Source: Acetobacterium wieringae
GTDB lineage: Bacteria; Bacillota; Clostridia; Eubacteriales; Eubacteriaceae
Length of the DNA: 64,000 bases
Reading direction: 5' to 3'
NCBI RefSeq assembly: GCF_001766835.1
Contig: NZ_LKEU01000031.1
Location: 62,001-126,000, forward strand
Shown: piece by piece, positions 62,733-64,000 of the stretch
How the letters are laid out: each line of letters opens with the position of its first letter
Numbering within the stretch: the stretch's first letter is position 1
Notes under the pieces: generated by a model
Told to the model about the DNA's origin: nothing
The model's input: only the letters and a program-made list of their open reading frames with translations
The model's database searches: none
Program-made: the position numbers and the translations under genes

Positions 62733-64000
62733 TTAGTTCGCTGGCACGGAGCCGGTGTTCCGTGTGAATCATTCCGATATTGGTTGTCATGACGTTGCCG
62801 GTGGTGGCCGGATAGTCCAGAAAGATGGCGATGGTTACGGCCAGTGCCAGCCCTTCCAAAGGAATCCCCAGAAGGTTGAAAACGATGGTGAAAAGAAAAG
62901 CCCCCATCCCCGGCGAAGGTGGCACCGCCACCGAAAGAATCATACACAGAATCACGACCGGAATCGTATCCGGCAATGAAAAGCCGATTCCATAAATATT
63001 ACCAATAAACAAGGATGTCAATAACAGCATCGGAATGGCGTCCTGCTTGTTAAACAAAACCCCTACCGGAATCGAAAAATTGACGACGTAGTCCCGGATT
63101 TTCTGCTTGCCAATTGACGTTGCGGTATGACTGACAAAGGTGGCGCTGGAACTGGCGGTTGAGAAGGCAATCAGCAGAAATGGTGCTGCTGTTTTTAAAT
63201 ACGTCACAGGGCTTATTTTTTCATAAACGGCTACACTCAACAGCATGAACACATTAATAATCAGAAAAGCAATCAGCAACAATACAATCAGCCAAACGGC
63301 TCCCAGTAGCGCCGCCCCTTCCCCGGAAATCATCATATTCAAAATACTGATAAAAACCACCACCGGCATCAGGGCACAGACGGCGTCCAGGATGGTTGAA
63401 AAAATCAGATTGGCTTCGGTAATAATCCGGGTAATTTGCGGAAAGCGGCCCTTTAAGGTCAACATCACAATGCCACCAATAATGGCCAGAAACATGATTT
63501 GCAGGGTATTGCCATCGATAAACGGCTGAATAATATTGGCTGGAATAATCCCGAAGACCATCTCCCCAATCTGGTTCCACAGATCCCCCTGACCAGCCTG
63601 ACTGGCTGACCCGGTGTTGCCCAGCAGAAAAATCTGAGCCATTCCCAAAGAAACCGCTGAAGCCAGAAGAATTACTGCCATCGACCAGGTCAGCAGCAGG
63701 CGGAAAATCCGTTTCATTTGGGCCAGGTTATCCATATTGACAATACTGCCGATGGCGGAAAAAAACAGCACCGGTATTACAATGGCGTTGAGAAAACCAA
63801 AAAATGTACTGCTAATCGGAGAAAGAATCCCGGTACCCACTTGCTTGCCCAGCTCAGGCGCCATCATCTGGATGAAAAATCCGGTCAGAATCGCACCAAG
63901 CAGGGCGATGGCTGTTGTCAATGCCGGGTTTAATGGTTTTTGTTTTAGCGTATAAGAAACGTTATTACAGCCCTTTTCGTAAGAATAGGTTACCGATGAC
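62716..64000 (-). CDS. Dicarboxylate/amino acid:cation symporter (DAACS), 5' end outside window
   Basis: The protein continues without a stop beyond 64000 (upstream residues read SSVTYSYEKGCNNVSYTL...), so the true start lies outside. The visible part has GFLNAIVIPVLFFSAIGSIVNM, re-entrant loop ISTASSSATF-type (IAFSTASSSATFVSH) and PPSPGMGAFLFTIVFNLLGIPLEGL. This is the DAACS family for C4-dicarboxylates, glutamate or related compounds with Na+/H+. A TTG at 63921 would make a shorter frame but has no ribosome site. Confidence 0.88.
   Translation of the reverse strand, partial: SSVTYSYEKGCNNVSYTLKQKPLNPALTTAIALLGAILTGFFIQMMAPELGKQVGTGILSPISSTFFGFLNAIVIPVLFFSAIGSIVNMDNLAQMKRIFRLLLTWSMAVILLASAVSLGMAQIFLLGNTGSASQAGQGDLWNQIGEMVFGIIPANIIQPFIDGNTLQIMFLAIIGGIVMLTLKGRFPQITRIITEANLIFSTILDAVCALMPVVVFISILNMMISGEGAALLGAVWLIVLLLIAFLIINVFMLLSVAVYEKISPVTYLKTAAPFLLIAFSTASSSATFVSHTATSIGKQKIRDYVVNFSIPVGVLFNKQDAIPMLLLTSLFIGNIYGIGFSLPDTIPVVILCMILSVAVPPSPGMGAFLFTIVFNLLGIPLEGLALAVTIAIFLDYPATTGNVMTTNIGMIHTEHRLRASELKKRPI

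Overview
The window looks like the chromosome of an anaerobic, low-to-mid-GC Gram-positive bacterium of the Clostridia. An acetogen of the Eubacteriaceae (Acetobacterium-like) is my best guess, but that is inference from gene content. The clues are T-box leaders on pheST and thrS, an L27 with a cleavable N-terminal extension next to its Prp protease, LexA with a Gram-positive SOS box, a class B sortase, Na+-linked transporters (AGCS, NhaC) and a sulfur-transfer/Fe-S operon. No rRNA gene, tRNA gene or CRISPR array was found.

Layout. (1) 1-4650: the AT-rich end of a Tn7-like transposon, with a DDE transposase (TnsB-like, 5' end outside the window), an AAA+ regulator (TnsC-like) and a TniQ/TnsD-like target selector. 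Repeated TATATGTCAA boxes and a probable terminus at 4650 follow. The terminus lies in the -35 region of a tyrosine recombinase gene. (2) 4.7-8.1 kb: tyrosine recombinase, lexA with an SOS box on its own promoter, zapA and dprA. (3) 8.1-29.2 kb: a mostly leftward housekeeping block. It holds T-box-pheST, an RNA methyltransferase, ktrAB, infC-rpmI-rplT (infC starts with ATT), a T-box-controlled ABC importer whose specifier reads Tyr, T-box-thrS, a B12/radical SAM protein, ychF, rsfS-yqeK-nadD-yhbY, obgE and rplU-prp-rpmA. (4) 29.4-42 kb: sortase B, Na+/alanine symporter, ndk, a gene-poor stretch that looks like an independent non-coding transcript, a paired radical-SAM/DUF2344 unit, NhaC antiporter, methyltransferase, small membrane protein, Ser/Thr-kinase-like protein overlapping an ABC ATPase, a small winged-helix protein and an OFA-type MFS carrier. 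(5) 42-64 kb: DUF445 protein, ilvE, flavin reductase, two very small genes, the tusA-dsrE-nifS-iscU operon, a ferredoxin-type membrane protein, a PNPOx-like protein, a MocR regulator divergent from an EamA exporter, a lipoprotein-type acetolactate decarboxylase, a CstA-like protein, a c-di-GMP operon (V4R, diguanylate cyclase, GGDEF-EAL), a MarR-MATE pair and a 5'-truncated dicarboxylate symporter.

The most notable unexplained structures are: the transposon terminus placed in a promoter; a promoter-plus-terminator unit at 32.44-33.01 kb with no convincing gene; and a family of structured repeats sharing a CCGTACCGACCAATT core that sit beside intrinsic terminators between 44 and 55 kb. One repeat copy is flanked by a duplicated terminator hairpin.
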